The notes below the pieces were generated by a model. It worked only from the letters and a program-made list of their open reading frames with translations. It did not search any database and was not told where the DNA came from. Positions 9,001-18,500 of a DNA stretch of 53,049 nucleotides are shown here, one piece after another; the stretch's first letter is position 1; every line of letters begins with the position of its first letter. The position numbers and the translations under genes were made by a program. Source of the DNA: an uncultured Armatimonadota bacterium (GTDB taxonomy: Bacteria; Armatimonadota; Fimbriimonadia; Fimbriimonadales; Fimbriimonadaceae); assembly GCA_903899015.1 (NCBI GenBank), contig CAIUHP010000014.1, forward strand, positions 1 to 53,049. The letters run 5' to 3'.

Positions 9001-9555
9001 GTGGCCGATCATCGCGTTTGTCGTCGATATGCTCAGGCACTTTTCACGACTGCCCAGGCACACGACACGGTCTTAAGCGTCGAAGACGATTTGAACCTAA
9101 TCGTCGGACTTTTGAATTCCGACGATTCGTTCAACGACTTTGTCGTTGCTCCCTACACGGGACGAGACGAGAAGATCGCGACGTTGGAACGAATTTTCTC
9201 GGATCGAATCACCGCTTTAACCATGCAGGTCCTTAGGGTCATGTTGGTCAAGCGACGTGAGGAAGAGATCGCTGGCGTACGAGACGAATATGTTAAGTTG
9301 CGCCGCGAGCATGGCGGAGTCGTTTTTGCAACGGTAACATCCTCGGAAGCGATGAGCGATTCCCAGAGAAGCGCACTCACTAAGAAGCTCGAAACAGTTC
9401 TTGGTAAGAAGATTGAAGCCGAATTCAAAGTTGATTCCAACTTAATCGGTGGAGTCAAGGTCGCTTACGGCAACTATATTTTGGACGGAAGTATTCGCGG
9501 AGCATTGAGCAATCTGCGCGACAAACTCAGACATGACACGCTCAAACAGCAATAG
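9001..9555 (+). CDS. atpH: F1 ATP synthase subunit delta
   Basis: Links F1 to the stator arm. The N-terminal six-helix domain starts VCRRYAQALFTTAQ, the usual RYAxALF motif, and the C-terminal part ends with the conserved LIGGVKVAYGNYILDGSIRG stretch. 184 residues is standard. It starts with GTG two bases after the atpF stop and is followed by atpA after 37 bp. Confidence 0.95.
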   Translation: MADHRVCRRYAQALFTTAQAHDTVLSVEDDLNLIVGLLNSDDSFNDFVVAPYTGRDEKIATLERIFSDRITALTMQVLRVMLVKRREEEIAGVRDEYVKLRREHGGVVFATVTSSEAMSDSQRSALTKKLETVLGKKIEAEFKVDSNLIGGVKVAYGNYILDGSIRGALSNLRDKLRHDTLKQQ

Positions 9556-9592
9556 CTGAAACCCGGTAAAGGGAAATCACAGAGAGACCTAA

Positions 9593-11122
9593 ATGGCCAG
9601 CATCAGACCCGAAGAGATAACAGACATCCTCCGTCAGGAGCTCGAAAAGTTCGAGAAATCGATCGACAGCGAGCATGTCGGAACCGTTCTCCAAGTTGGA
9701 GACGGCATTGCCCGTGTGTACGGACTTCCCGACTGCCAAATGGGAGAATTGCTTGAGTTCCCCGGAAGCGTCATGGGGCTCGCACTCAACTTAGAGGAAG
9801 ACTCGGTTGGCGTCGTTTTGATTGGCGACGACACAAAGATCAAAGAAGGCGATTCTGTCAAACAGACCGGACGCATCATTGAGCTTCCTGTTGGAATGGG
9901 CCTGCTTGGTCGCGTTGTAAACGGACTAGGACAGCCGATTGACAACAAAGGGCCGATCGCCGGCGAGAGCTTCAGCCGAATTGAAATGAATGCTCCTGGC
10001 GTTGTCGATCGACAGCCAGTTACCGAGCCGCTTCAAACTGGTATTAAGGCTATCGACGCCATGATCCCGATCGGTCGCGGCCAGCGCGAGTTGATCATTG
10101 GCGATCGACAGACCGGTAAGACATCGATTTGTATCGACACGATCATCAACCAGAAATCCACCCACGAACCGGGCGGAGATCCGGTGTACTGCATCTACGT
10201 TGCCTGCGGCCAGAAGATGGCCAACGTGGCACGTGTTGTCCAGACTCTTACTGAGTTGGGCGCGATGGAGTACACAACAATCGTTGCCGCTTCAGCTGCC
10301 GACTCGAACGCGATGCAATATCTCGCACCGTTCGCAGGCGCTGCAATTGGCGAGTATTTCCGAGACAACGGCAAGCATGCATTGGTTATTTACGATGACC
10401 TTTCCAAGCACGCGCAAGCCTATCGTGCTCTTTCCCTACTCCTTCGACGTCCGCCAGGACGAGAAGCCTATCCAGGTGACGTTTTCTATCTTCACAGTCG
10501 CTTGCTCGAGCGTGCCGCTAAGCTTTCAGATGAGAAGGGTGGCGGTTCGCTTACTGCGCTACCAATCATCGAAACTCAGTCGGGCGACGTTTCGGCGTAT
10601 ATTCCAACGAACGTAATTTCGATTACGGACGGACAGATTTATCTCGTTCCTGACCTCTTCTTCGCCGGTGTCCGACCTGCTATCGACGTAGGTATCTCGG
10701 TTAGCCGCGTTGGTGGAAACGCCCAGATCAAGGCTATGAAGAGCGTCGCTGGAAAGCTGAAGCTCGAAATGGCTCAATACCGCGACGTTGCTGCCTTCAG
10801 TCAGTTTGCTTCTGACTTGGATAAAGCCACTCAGAATCAGCTCATTCGAGGTCAGCGTCTGACGGAGCTTCTCAAGCAGGACTTGGCTAGCCCGATGAGC
10901 GTTGTGGATCAGGTTCTATCGATCTACGCAGGAAGCCAGGGCGTACTTGACGTTTTGACAAACCAGCAAGTTAAGGCGTTTGAATCCGGTCTCCTCAAGT
11001 ACGTAAAGGATAAATATCCTGACGTGGTTGAAACCATTCGAACGACGAAGGCGCTTGGCAAGGACGTCGAAGAGACGCTTAAGAAGGCAGTCCAGGAGTT
11101 TGCCGGTCAGTTCAAGGGCTAG
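9593..11122 (+). CDS. atpA: F1 ATP synthase subunit alpha
   Basis: Non-catalytic nucleotide-binding subunit of the F1 hexamer, 509 residues. The P-loop is GDRQTGKT (170-177), followed by the DTIINQK motif. The region [16 protein letters not shown] and the alpha signature [22 protein letters not shown] are both present. No truncation or frameshift is visible. It is nine bases upstream of atpG. Confidence 0.97.
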   Translation: MASIRPEEITDILRQELEKFEKSIDSEHVGTVLQVGDGIARVYGLPDCQMGELLEFPGSVMGLALNLEEDSVGVVLIGDDTKIKEGDSVKQTGRIIELPVGMGLLGRVVNGLGQPIDNKGPIAGESFSRIEMNAPGVVDRQPVTEPLQTGIKAIDAMIPIGRGQRELIIGDRQTGKTSICIDTIINQKSTHEPGGDPVYCIYVACGQKMANVARVVQTLTELGAMEYTTIVAASAADSNAMQYLAPFAGAAIGEYFRDNGKHALVIYDDLSKHAQAYRALSLLLRRPPGREAYPGDVFYLHSRLLERAAKLSDEKGGGSLTALPIIETQSGDVSAYIPTNVISITDGQIYLVPDLFFAGVRPAIDVGISVSRVGGNAQIKAMKSVAGKLKLEMAQYRDVAAFSQFASDLDKATQNQLIRGQRLTELLKQDLASPMSVVDQVLSIYAGSQGVLDVLTNQQVKAFESGLLKYVKDKYPDVVETIRTTKALGKDVEETLKKAVQEFAGQFKG

Positions 11123-11131
11123 TAGTTAAGC

Positions 11132-11986
11132 ATGGCGACACTAAAAGAGATCCGAGCGCGCATTAAGGCCGCTAAGAACATCCAGCAGATCACGAAAGCG
11201 ATGAAGCTGGTTGCGGCCGCTCGCCTTAAAAGGGCGACGGACCGTGTTCTTGAGGCTCGGCCGTACGCGGATAAGATGAAGGAATTGATGGGCTCGCTGG
11301 CGGCTGCTGGCGAGTTACCTTCCCACCCTCTCATGGAAAAGAGAGAGGTCAAGAAGGCTTGCATCATCGTCCTTACTTCGGACCGTGGTCTAGCTGGTGG
11401 CTATAACACGGCTCTCATCCGCAAGGCCACTGACTTCATTAAGGAAGCTCAATTCAACTGTGCACTGTTGACAGTCGGAAAGAAAGGAACTCAGTTCTTT
11501 GGAAAGAGGAACTACGAAGTCGTTCAATCACTTCAGGTTCCCAGCAGCGGCGCCCGAGTGCAAGACGCGGTTGAAGTGACTCGAATTTCGCGACAACTGT
11601 TTGAATCAGGTGAAGTAGACGCGATTTATGTCTGCTACTCCAAGTTCTATTCCGCGATCCGACAGGTTCCGCAGATTGTTCAGCTACTGCCAATCGAAGC
11701 TCCAGTAGTCGCAGGTGGGTCCAAGACGATTCCGTTTCAGTTCGAGCCGAATCCGGCCGAGCTTTTGAACTCACTCCTTCCCCGCTACTTCCAGACTTTG
11801 ATCTGGCAGTCGCTGCTTGAAGCAACTGCTAGTGAGTTTGGTTCGCGAATGACAGCAATGACATCTGCGACCGACAACGCGGGCAAAATGATTCAACAGT
11901 TGACTCTCAAGGCAAACCGCGAGCGTCAAGCATCGATTACCAAGGAGATCTTGGAAGTCGTTGGCGGCGCCGAAGCGCTCAAATAA
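11132..11986 (+). CDS. atpG: F1 ATP synthase subunit gamma
   Basis: Central rotor shaft. The N-terminal helix MATLKEIRARIKAAKNIQQ and the C-terminal helix with ASEFGSRMTAMTSATDNA and the conserved NRERQASITKEILEVVGGAEAL are diagnostic. 284 residues is normal. In most bacteria atpD (beta) and atpC (epsilon) come next. Here the cluster stops and a convergent unrelated gene begins five bases later, so the catalytic beta subunit must be encoded elsewhere. Confidence 0.96.
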   Translation: MATLKEIRARIKAAKNIQQITKAMKLVAAARLKRATDRVLEARPYADKMKELMGSLAAAGELPSHPLMEKREVKKACIIVLTSDRGLAGGYNTALIRKATDFIKEAQFNCALLTVGKKGTQFFGKRNYEVVQSLQVPSSGARVQDAVEVTRISRQLFESGEVDAIYVCYSKFYSAIRQVPQIVQLLPIEAPVVAGGSKTIPFQFEPNPAELLNSLLPRYFQTLIWQSLLEATASEFGSRMTAMTSATDNAGKMIQQLTLKANRERQASITKEILEVVGGAEALK

Positions 11987-11991
11987 GGCAC

Positions 11992-12567
11992 TTAAAGGTT
12001 GCTTAGGTCTGTTCTCGTCAGTTTCACACTCGAAAGAAACTGACGAAACTGATCCATATCCTTCTCAACATCAGAAACGTGGGTGTCTCGCCCCGAAAGT
12101 GAGATCAGAATAGTTGTGTTTCCCCTCACGGCGAATGCAGTTATGACCGTCAGCAGCTTTTGAGACCGCCGAACTAGGCGGAACTTGGCACCGTCCGCGG
12201 TAACTTCTCCCATCTTTTCGGCAGCCCAGCCGGGCATATTTCTACGTGTCATTTCAATCAAGCGGTCAGCCAATTGCTCGGTGCCTAGTTCGGGCGTTGG
12301 ATTTGCTTCCGCTACCATTTGATTGATCCCACCATTAATGAGCACCCTGGTGTCGGCCTGTCGGTATAGAAAAAGAGTCTGTGGGCCGTGAGGAATCTCT
12401 TTCCATCCCTTAGGAGGTTGCGGAAAGCCTAATACGTAGTTCGCACTGAGTTCATGCGAATTACGCTCCGCAATGGCCTTGTACTCGAATCCGACTAGCA
12501 TACAGATGACAAGTGCAAAGGAAAGTATTCCATATCGCATCGGACGAACTGGACGGGACGGTTCCAT
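11992..12567 (-). CDS. Putative secreted or membrane-anchored protein of unknown family
   Basis: 191 residues. One hydrophobic segment at residues 11-26 (RYGILSFALVICMLVGF) looks like an uncleaved anchor or signal peptide. The rest is a soluble alpha/beta domain beginning GFPQPPKGWKEIPHGPQTLFLYR, reminiscent of small periplasmic stress or lipoprotein-like domains, but no family is recognised. It converges on atpG, with 5 bp between the stops. Its promoter must share the 92 bp that also form the left flank of the CRISPR array. Confidence 0.7.
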   Translation of the reverse strand: MEPSRPVRPMRYGILSFALVICMLVGFEYKAIAERNSHELSANYVLGFPQPPKGWKEIPHGPQTLFLYRQADTRVLINGGINQMVAEANPTPELGTEQLADRLIEMTRRNMPGWAAEKMGEVTADGAKFRLVRRSQKLLTVITAFAVRGNTTILISLSGRDTHVSDVEKDMDQFRQFLSSVKLTRTDLSNL

Positions 12568-12659
12568 GCAACTATGATACGCCTACCTTCACTTTTTTGG
12601 GCGGTCATTCGAAAGAATAGCTCGAGCCACGTTTCTCATCGTAGTTAGACCGCCTGGCT
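12568..12659 (+). promoter_or_regulatory. Putative CRISPR leader
   Basis: The 92 bp left of the first repeat is the leader side if the array is transcribed rightwards, as the tracrRNA orientation requires. It contains an inverted repeat, GGCGGTC (12600-12606) and GACCGCC (12648-12654), the second copy ending five bases before the first CRISPR repeat. It is not AT-rich. No strong promoter is obvious on the plus strand. Confidence 0.5.
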
Positions 12660-14213
12660 GTTGGGGCAATCGGCCATTTTCTAATCCGGTAAACTTCGAT
12701 CGGCCAGAACCCAAAGTCGCTACCAGTTGGGGCAATCGGCCATTTTCTAATCCGGTAAACTCCAGCTGCACTAACATCCTGGCACGGGAAGGTTGGGGCA
12801 ATCGGCCATTTTCTAATCCGGTAAACTGCCGCCCTGGCCCGATCGTGCGAGTTCTAAGTTGGGGCAATCGGCCATTTTCTAATCCGGTAAACTCGATATA
12901 TGCGGCTTATACGCTAATTGCGTGTTAGGGCAATCGGCCATTTTCTAATCCGGTAAACTTTGTCCAGCCACCGTCCCAGTCAGCAGTCCGTTGGGGCAAT
13001 CGGCCATTTTCTAATCCGGTAAACTGTGTCCGAAATGCTTATTAGCCAATCCCAGGTTGGGGCAATCGGCCATTTTCTAATCCGGTAAACTCAAGAACCG
13101 AGAGAGGTAATGAAGGTGAATGTTGGGGCAATCGGCCATTTTCTAATCCGGTAAACTCCTGGCTTCCCAGCTTGCCTGCTTCGATCGGTTGGGGCAATCG
13201 GCCATTTTCTAATCCGGTAAACTCGGGGATGGAATTATCATCATTATCATCATGTTGGGGCAATCGGCCATTTTCTAATCCGGTAAACTTGAAACGGTTA
13301 AGTCCCTCGAAGTTCGTTTGTTGGGGCAATCGGCCATTTTCTAATCCGGTAAACTTCAAGTGGTAGATTTCCTCCTAACCGTCTGGTTGGGGCAATCGGC
13401 CATTTTCTAATCCGGTAAACTATTAGACTCCCGGCCATTGCCGAAGAGAACGTTGGGGCAATCGGCCATTTTCTAATCCGGTAAACTCGGTTGTCTAAGA
13501 TTAGCCGCCCGAATCCAGTTGGGGCAATCGGCCATTTTCTAATCCGGTAAACTCTCATGGAGCATGGCGCCTCATGGAGCATGGTTGGGGCAATCGGCCA
13601 TTTTCTAATCCGGTAAACTCCGACACGGGCAAATGTCGAGCCCATACATGTTGGGGCAATCGGCCATTTTCTAATCCGGTAAACTTAGGGAAAAGAGATA
13701 CATCGACTGTCATGTGTTGGGGCAATCGGCCATTTTCTAATCCGGTAAACTAGGGTCACACCTGCCAAGCGCTCAAGGGTCGTTGGGGCAATCGGCCATT
13801 TTCTAATCCGGTAAACTCTTAACCGTAACTAAGGATAGTATAACCGTGTTGGGGCAATCGGCCATTTTCTAATCCGGTAAACTTCAAACCGGTTTTGAGT
13901 AGGTTAAGAACCTGTTGGGGCAATCGGCCATTTTCTAATCCGGTAAACTTCCGAAGTGTTCGGCTGCGAGATCCCGTTGGTTGGGGCAATCGGCCATTTT
14001 CTAATCCGGTAAACTAAGTTTGCGTGGGGCCGTCGTAAGCTTGATGTTGGGGCAATCGGCCATTTTCTAATCCGGTAAACTTCGATATCGGGATCGTGAA
14101 CGCCTCTTTCCGTTGGGGCAATCGGCCATTTTCTAATCCGGTAAACTTACTTCATCCCTGACCAGGCTGCTCGGTGGGTTGGGGCAATCGGCCATTTTCT
14201 AATCCGGTAAACT
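12660..14213 (+). CRISPR. Type II-C CRISPR array, 24 repeats and 23 spacers
   Basis: The 36-bp repeat begins GTTGGGGCAA and ends CCGGTAAACT, and recurs at an exact 66-bp period from 12660 to 14178, so all 23 spacers are 30 bp. The only repeat variant I see is the fifth (12924-12959), which has A instead of G at position 4. The terminal repeats are both intact. Repeat bases 1-28 are complementary to the anti-repeat at 18801-18828 on the plus strand, which fixes the crRNA strand as plus, that is, towards the cas genes. The last six bases, TAAACT, resemble a -10 box, as in Neisseria and Campylobacter II-C repeats where every repeat carries its own promoter. Spacers are unrelated to each other and none matches this window by eye. 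Confidence 0.98.
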
Positions 14214-14266
14214 ACGCCCCCTTAGTCCAGCGAACCTGGGCCAAGGGACCCGCGTAGCGGCAATTT

Positions 14267-14659
14267 TTACCAAAAACTTAGCTGATTAGGAGCTTCCTCA
14301 GGTTCACTTCGCGAATTTCCAGAAAAAATCTTCATTCTTTGGAATTGGAGCTCCGTAAGCGTAATGACTCTCACTTGACCGTCGGCGGGGACCTTGGCTT
14401 CAATGCGGTTCGAGTGTATTTCGGCATTCTCACGATTCGGACAGAATCTTGCGTACACGCTGAATTGCATCATTATGAAACCGTCATTGAGTAGAAAGTC
14501 CCGGAATTTTCGATAACAACTTCGCATTTCCTTTGTTTCAACGGGGAGGTCAAACATGGCTACCACCCACATATTACGAACCCCGCCATAGCTCATTCGG
14601 TAGGCCTTGCGATCTACTTTGAAACCTTGATTGGAGTTGACGTTTACAGGGTCGGACAT
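14267..14659 (-). CDS. cas2: CRISPR-associated endonuclease Cas2
   Basis: Structural partner of Cas1 in spacer integration. 130 residues with the ferredoxin-like fold start MWVVAMFDLPVETKEMRSCYRKFRDFLL, where the Asp of FDLP is the conserved metal residue, followed by GFIMMQFSVYARFC. An N-terminal extension of about 28 residues precedes the usual start; Met22 or Met30 could be the true start. Its first 16 bp overlap the end of cas1, so the two are translationally linked. The stop is 54 bp from the last CRISPR repeat. Confidence 0.95.
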   Translation of the reverse strand: MSDPVNVNSNQGFKVDRKAYRMSYGGVRNMWVVAMFDLPVETKEMRSCYRKFRDFLLNDGFIMMQFSVYARFCPNRENAEIHSNRIEAKVPADGQVRVITLTELQFQRMKIFSGNSRSEPEEAPNQLSFW

Positions 14660-15531
14660 TGGACATCGACTCCTCCATCTACTAGCGCGTCTCGCACTTG
14701 AGCGCAGTAGCGCTGCAAAGCAGTATCAAGCGGAAATCGGTCACCGTCCCACCCGACTTCGGCGGCAAGGCAGTGTAGTAAGTATCGTTTGATCGTTGGC
14801 GTTAGTTCTGCCTCTTCCTCGGGAAACGCTTGCAGACTGGATATTACGTTTTGGTCAACCATTGGGCGGAGTGGTTCGATGAGGTCATCGGCCAAGGCGA
14901 ATGGATTGAATCGGTTGTGGTGCCAAATACCTACGCTCGGGTCCAGACCACTTAAGACCACGGCCCGAACTACCGCCGCCCGAAGAACGGCGTAGCCATA
15001 GTTCAGCCGAGAATTGATGCCAGCCGCGTCGGCGTCTCGAGTGAAATCAGCCCCGAATAGCGCCGGAAAATAGCGCGCGGCCGCAACGCCTTCCATATTT
15101 GTTGTGTCTCCACTCTTGATCTTTACTAGAACGGCTCGCACGGCCCGATCGTCCAGGTTATTGTCTCGAAGAACTTGAGCCTGTGCTTGGACTTTAGCCG
15201 TGATAACCGTTCGCCAAATCCGCTTTTTGGTGGGTAGCTTTGCTTCAAGCTGTTTGCGGTGGGTATAAGCCATCAGGTGATTCCCGACTGTCGGCACCAA
15301 GATGCCGGTCGGTAGATGCTTGGGGCCGCAGAATACGATTGCTATACCCTGATCTGCGCACTCTGAGAGCAAAGCACTCGTCCAACAAGCCTCGGGAGTG
15401 TCGACCACTATCAACGCGAGGTCTTCTAGCGGTGCGGTATTCACGACCTGCCTATCCCGCTCTTGCACGAGTTGGCGGTTCTTAATGCTTAAGAATCCTG
15501 GTGTACTAATAGCGACAGATCGCTTTACCAC
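14644..15531 (-). CDS. cas1: CRISPR-associated integrase Cas1 (type II)
   Basis: Integrates new spacers with Cas2. 295 residues, type II size. The N-terminus RSVAISTPGFLSIKNRQLV is the Cas1 beta-strand domain. The helical catalytic domain carries the Glu in AARYFPALFG, the His in GIWHHNRFNPFALADDLIEPLRP, and the acidic residues that follow. The start is GTG directly behind an in-frame TAG, so no earlier start is possible. The GTG lies inside an inverted repeat (15522-15547). It follows cas9 after 34 bp. Confidence 0.96.
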   Translation of the reverse strand: MVKRSVAISTPGFLSIKNRQLVQERDRQVVNTAPLEDLALIVVDTPEACWTSALLSECADQGIAIVFCGPKHLPTGILVPTVGNHLMAYTHRKQLEAKLPTKKRIWRTVITAKVQAQAQVLRDNNLDDRAVRAVLVKIKSGDTTNMEGVAAARYFPALFGADFTRDADAAGINSRLNYGYAVLRAAVVRAVVLSGLDPSVGIWHHNRFNPFALADDLIEPLRPMVDQNVISSLQAFPEEEAELTPTIKRYLLHCLAAEVGWDGDRFPLDTALQRYCAQVRDALVDGGVDVQCPTL

Positions 15532-15547
15532 CTATAGATGGTAAAGC
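15522..15547 (-). promoter_or_regulatory. Inverted repeat covering the cas1 start codon
   Basis: GCTTTACCA (15522-15530) and TGGTAAAGC (15539-15547) are perfect nine-base complements separated by eight bases. The cas1 GTG start (15529-15531) lies at the junction of one arm and the loop. In the cas mRNA this forms a hairpin that would hide the start. As DNA it could be an operator. No T-run follows on either strand. Confidence 0.6.
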
Positions 15548-15565
15548 AATATCAAAGCATTTAAC

Positions 15566-18500
15566 CTAGTGAAATTGCGGGTTTTCATTTGGATTGACCT
15601 CGTGGACCACTTCACCAAAAGCGTTGAGTCGGACTTTCCTTGTGATCTGCAAAACTCCTTTCAAACTTTGAAATCTCAAGATAGGCTCGTGACCATTCCA
15701 TTTCTGGTTTCTAAGGCCTGCATCCATTGTAGCGACTGAGAGTAGCTGGAACACAGCCTCAAAACTGGAGCCTGCAGACAATGCCGACACACGATAAAAT
15801 ACACCTGGTTTATCCTCAAACTCCACGACTTCACCCTTTTCAAGAGTTACCCACTTGGCATAGCCTCGGCGAAGCAAGTCTCCACTTGCTTGGTAAACTG
15901 GTTCTTTCTTGCGGAATCGCCGGGCAACTTCGATCATAGTCGTAATTTCGGCATGGAAGTCGTATTCACCTTTCTTATCTATCTCCAAACTGCGATAGAT
16001 AGTCAGGTGATGGTTGTTCCCTAGTGGATAAACCTGTGCCGCCTTTCCGTCACGGTCGTACCGAATCAGCTTGCCATTTGCAGTTATTGCAGACTTCGGC
16101 AACCCTACTTTCAGATGATCGGGCAGGTTCTTTAGGTCCTCTCTCTGTGGCATCTGCTTATGTAATTCGCCGGTCACCTTCTTGATGGTATGGCTTGTAA
16201 CAACAATATCATCTAAATGAGCTTTCATGAACTTGCGAAGCTCCCTGATGGGGCACGTCTGGTTCCAATCAACTTTATACTCACCGGGCGCCAAATCCCG
16301 ATGCGCCCTGCTAATCTGCTGAAAGGTGCTGATATCCGTCAAAGCAACCACCAAAGCGTCAATGGCATGGTGCCGGTGGTCGGATCGATTCTTCGTCCGG
16401 GAGTCCTGACGGAACTCCTCGTCTACTCCATCCTTCTTGTTTTTCTTGATATGCTTCGCGTAACCAATCCAGTCAGGGAACAACTTTTCTAAACCCCAAT
16501 GGTAGCGTAGCAATGCCGTCGCCTTACCCGAGCTGATCTCCACCTTGACACCAAGCTGAGTGAGAATCGAGGTGAGTTCTCTAGCGATGTAGCCGGTCGC
16601 CGCAAGCTGACTTGCCAACCACTCTTCATCTGGCTCCTCCGTCTTGCAGAGCCAGCTTTGCTTCCCTCGGCTCATGTTCTTACACTGTTTGACACGAGTT
16701 TGAAACCTCGCAAAATCGTCTCCCAGGAAGTCCCAGAGCAACTGGTTCCCCTTCGTTGCGTTGGTACTCTTTCGGCACAAAACGAGATTGCGGTTGTCGT
16801 TTACATATAGGCGTGACCGAGGATAAGCGTGGTCAATTTCAAGCTCGTCCAGATGGGCATACGAAGTCTTCTCATTTTCGTACAGAAGGGTATAGTCGCA
16901 TTCCTCCAATAGCCGTGCTTTCTTTACATTGATGTCTGTCGGCTCAATCCCTAAACCTTTGAGTCTCGTGATGGTCTTTTCCCGGCTCTGACGGTGCTTT
17001 TCTATTTCGTCTTCGATTTTCTTCTTTTTATCCGCCGATAGTGTTAAGTCTCGAGGAAGCTCGACTCGAATCTTCTCTGGAATCCCGTAGCGGTAAATCA
17101 ACTGATTAAGCACCCAAACTGCTCGTCGTATTCCACGTTCAACAATCGGGTTTCGGAGTCCGAGGTCCTTTGGAAGTTTGATGAGGCTGGACTTAATCTC
17201 CACATCGGCATCCGGGTTCAAATCCTGCTCCTTTAATCGCTTTGCGCGCTCTTCACGAATCGGAACAAATAGCTTTTGCTTCGCAATGGCCTCGTATTCG
17301 CCCGTCTGAATCATCCGCTCTGAAATCTTGTTAAGAAACTTAGTGCTGTATTCGCCGTAGCCGGCTGGAAACGGAGCAAGCGCAATCTTCGCGCAAGTGC
17401 GATCCTCCATGATTCCGAGCCTAACCAGCCCGTTATAAGCATCGTTTGGCCACGGCGCACTATTAATGATGTCCTGAACCTTTGCTTTATCCTCCGCTGA
17501 CCATTCGGAGTAAGCATCGTTCGTGAGTTCTCTTAACAGCCTCCGCGTCTGATGTCCAAACACCTTGCCCCGCTTCGCGACGCCCGATTTTTTCGTTACC
17601 GTCATTTCGCCCTCAGGAAGACCAACTCGTTTGAGGATCTCCTCAATCGTGAGATCAATTCCGTCCATAAGGTCTGGCAAAAGGTTTGCCAGTTGAGCTT
17701 CTGTAAACGTATTCTGAACTTCGAAGACAGGCCCATTTGCCTTCGACTTCTTTGGCCTTGTACCAACAACGAAGTTATTGAACAGGTCTTGAAGAATGCG
17801 GCTACGTTGGAACGCATCAGAAGTCTTGGGCGCGCAGTAGCTGCCTTCATATGCTGGGCAGGTTTTTCGAAGGCTTTCGGTGTCTTGGAGAGGCAATTGA
17901 CCAAAGATGATGCGTTCTAGTTTCACCCTTAGTTCCTGAGTCAAAATCCCAGGATGATAATGGGATTGCTTGTCGAAAATACGATGGAATTCGGCTTTGA
18001 TTAGCGCTCGATCGGATCGGTAAGGGAGCTTTTTGGTATCCGGCTCTGGAATTCGCCCGGTCTCATTCTTTGCCGGTTTGGAGAAGCGTTTGGTGTAGTG
18101 ACGTGTATACACACCATTTTCAGCCACTTTGGTCATAAGCTCGCCATAAGTTCTGGCTTCACCATCCCTTATGGCCTTGTAAGACGCCTTGATTCCTCCC
18201 AGCACGATGCCGAGTTTTTCACCATCTTCTTCATCTTGCTCGTCTTCTTCGTCCGCATCGGCATACTGCGATTCCTTGCGGTACGCCGCTGGAATGTCGT
18301 TTGCCATGAGATCACGCGTGCTTAAATAGCCACGACAACGATTCAGGTGGCAGATCGCTTTTGCAAATTCCTCCAAAGTAAGTGCTTCATCCAAAGCTCG
18401 GGTTCGCAAAACCAACGGTTGAACATTTCTACCCTGATGGGTGTGCCTGGTCAGGACCGCATCACGTTCGGCTTCGTCTGTTGGCAGTGCTTTGATGTTG

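Noticed and set aside
12589-13645. Open frames of 90-115 codons on both strands inside the CRISPR array
   Set aside because: They arise because the 66-bp period is a multiple of three, repeating the same peptide (such as FTGLENGRLPQ). They are not genes.
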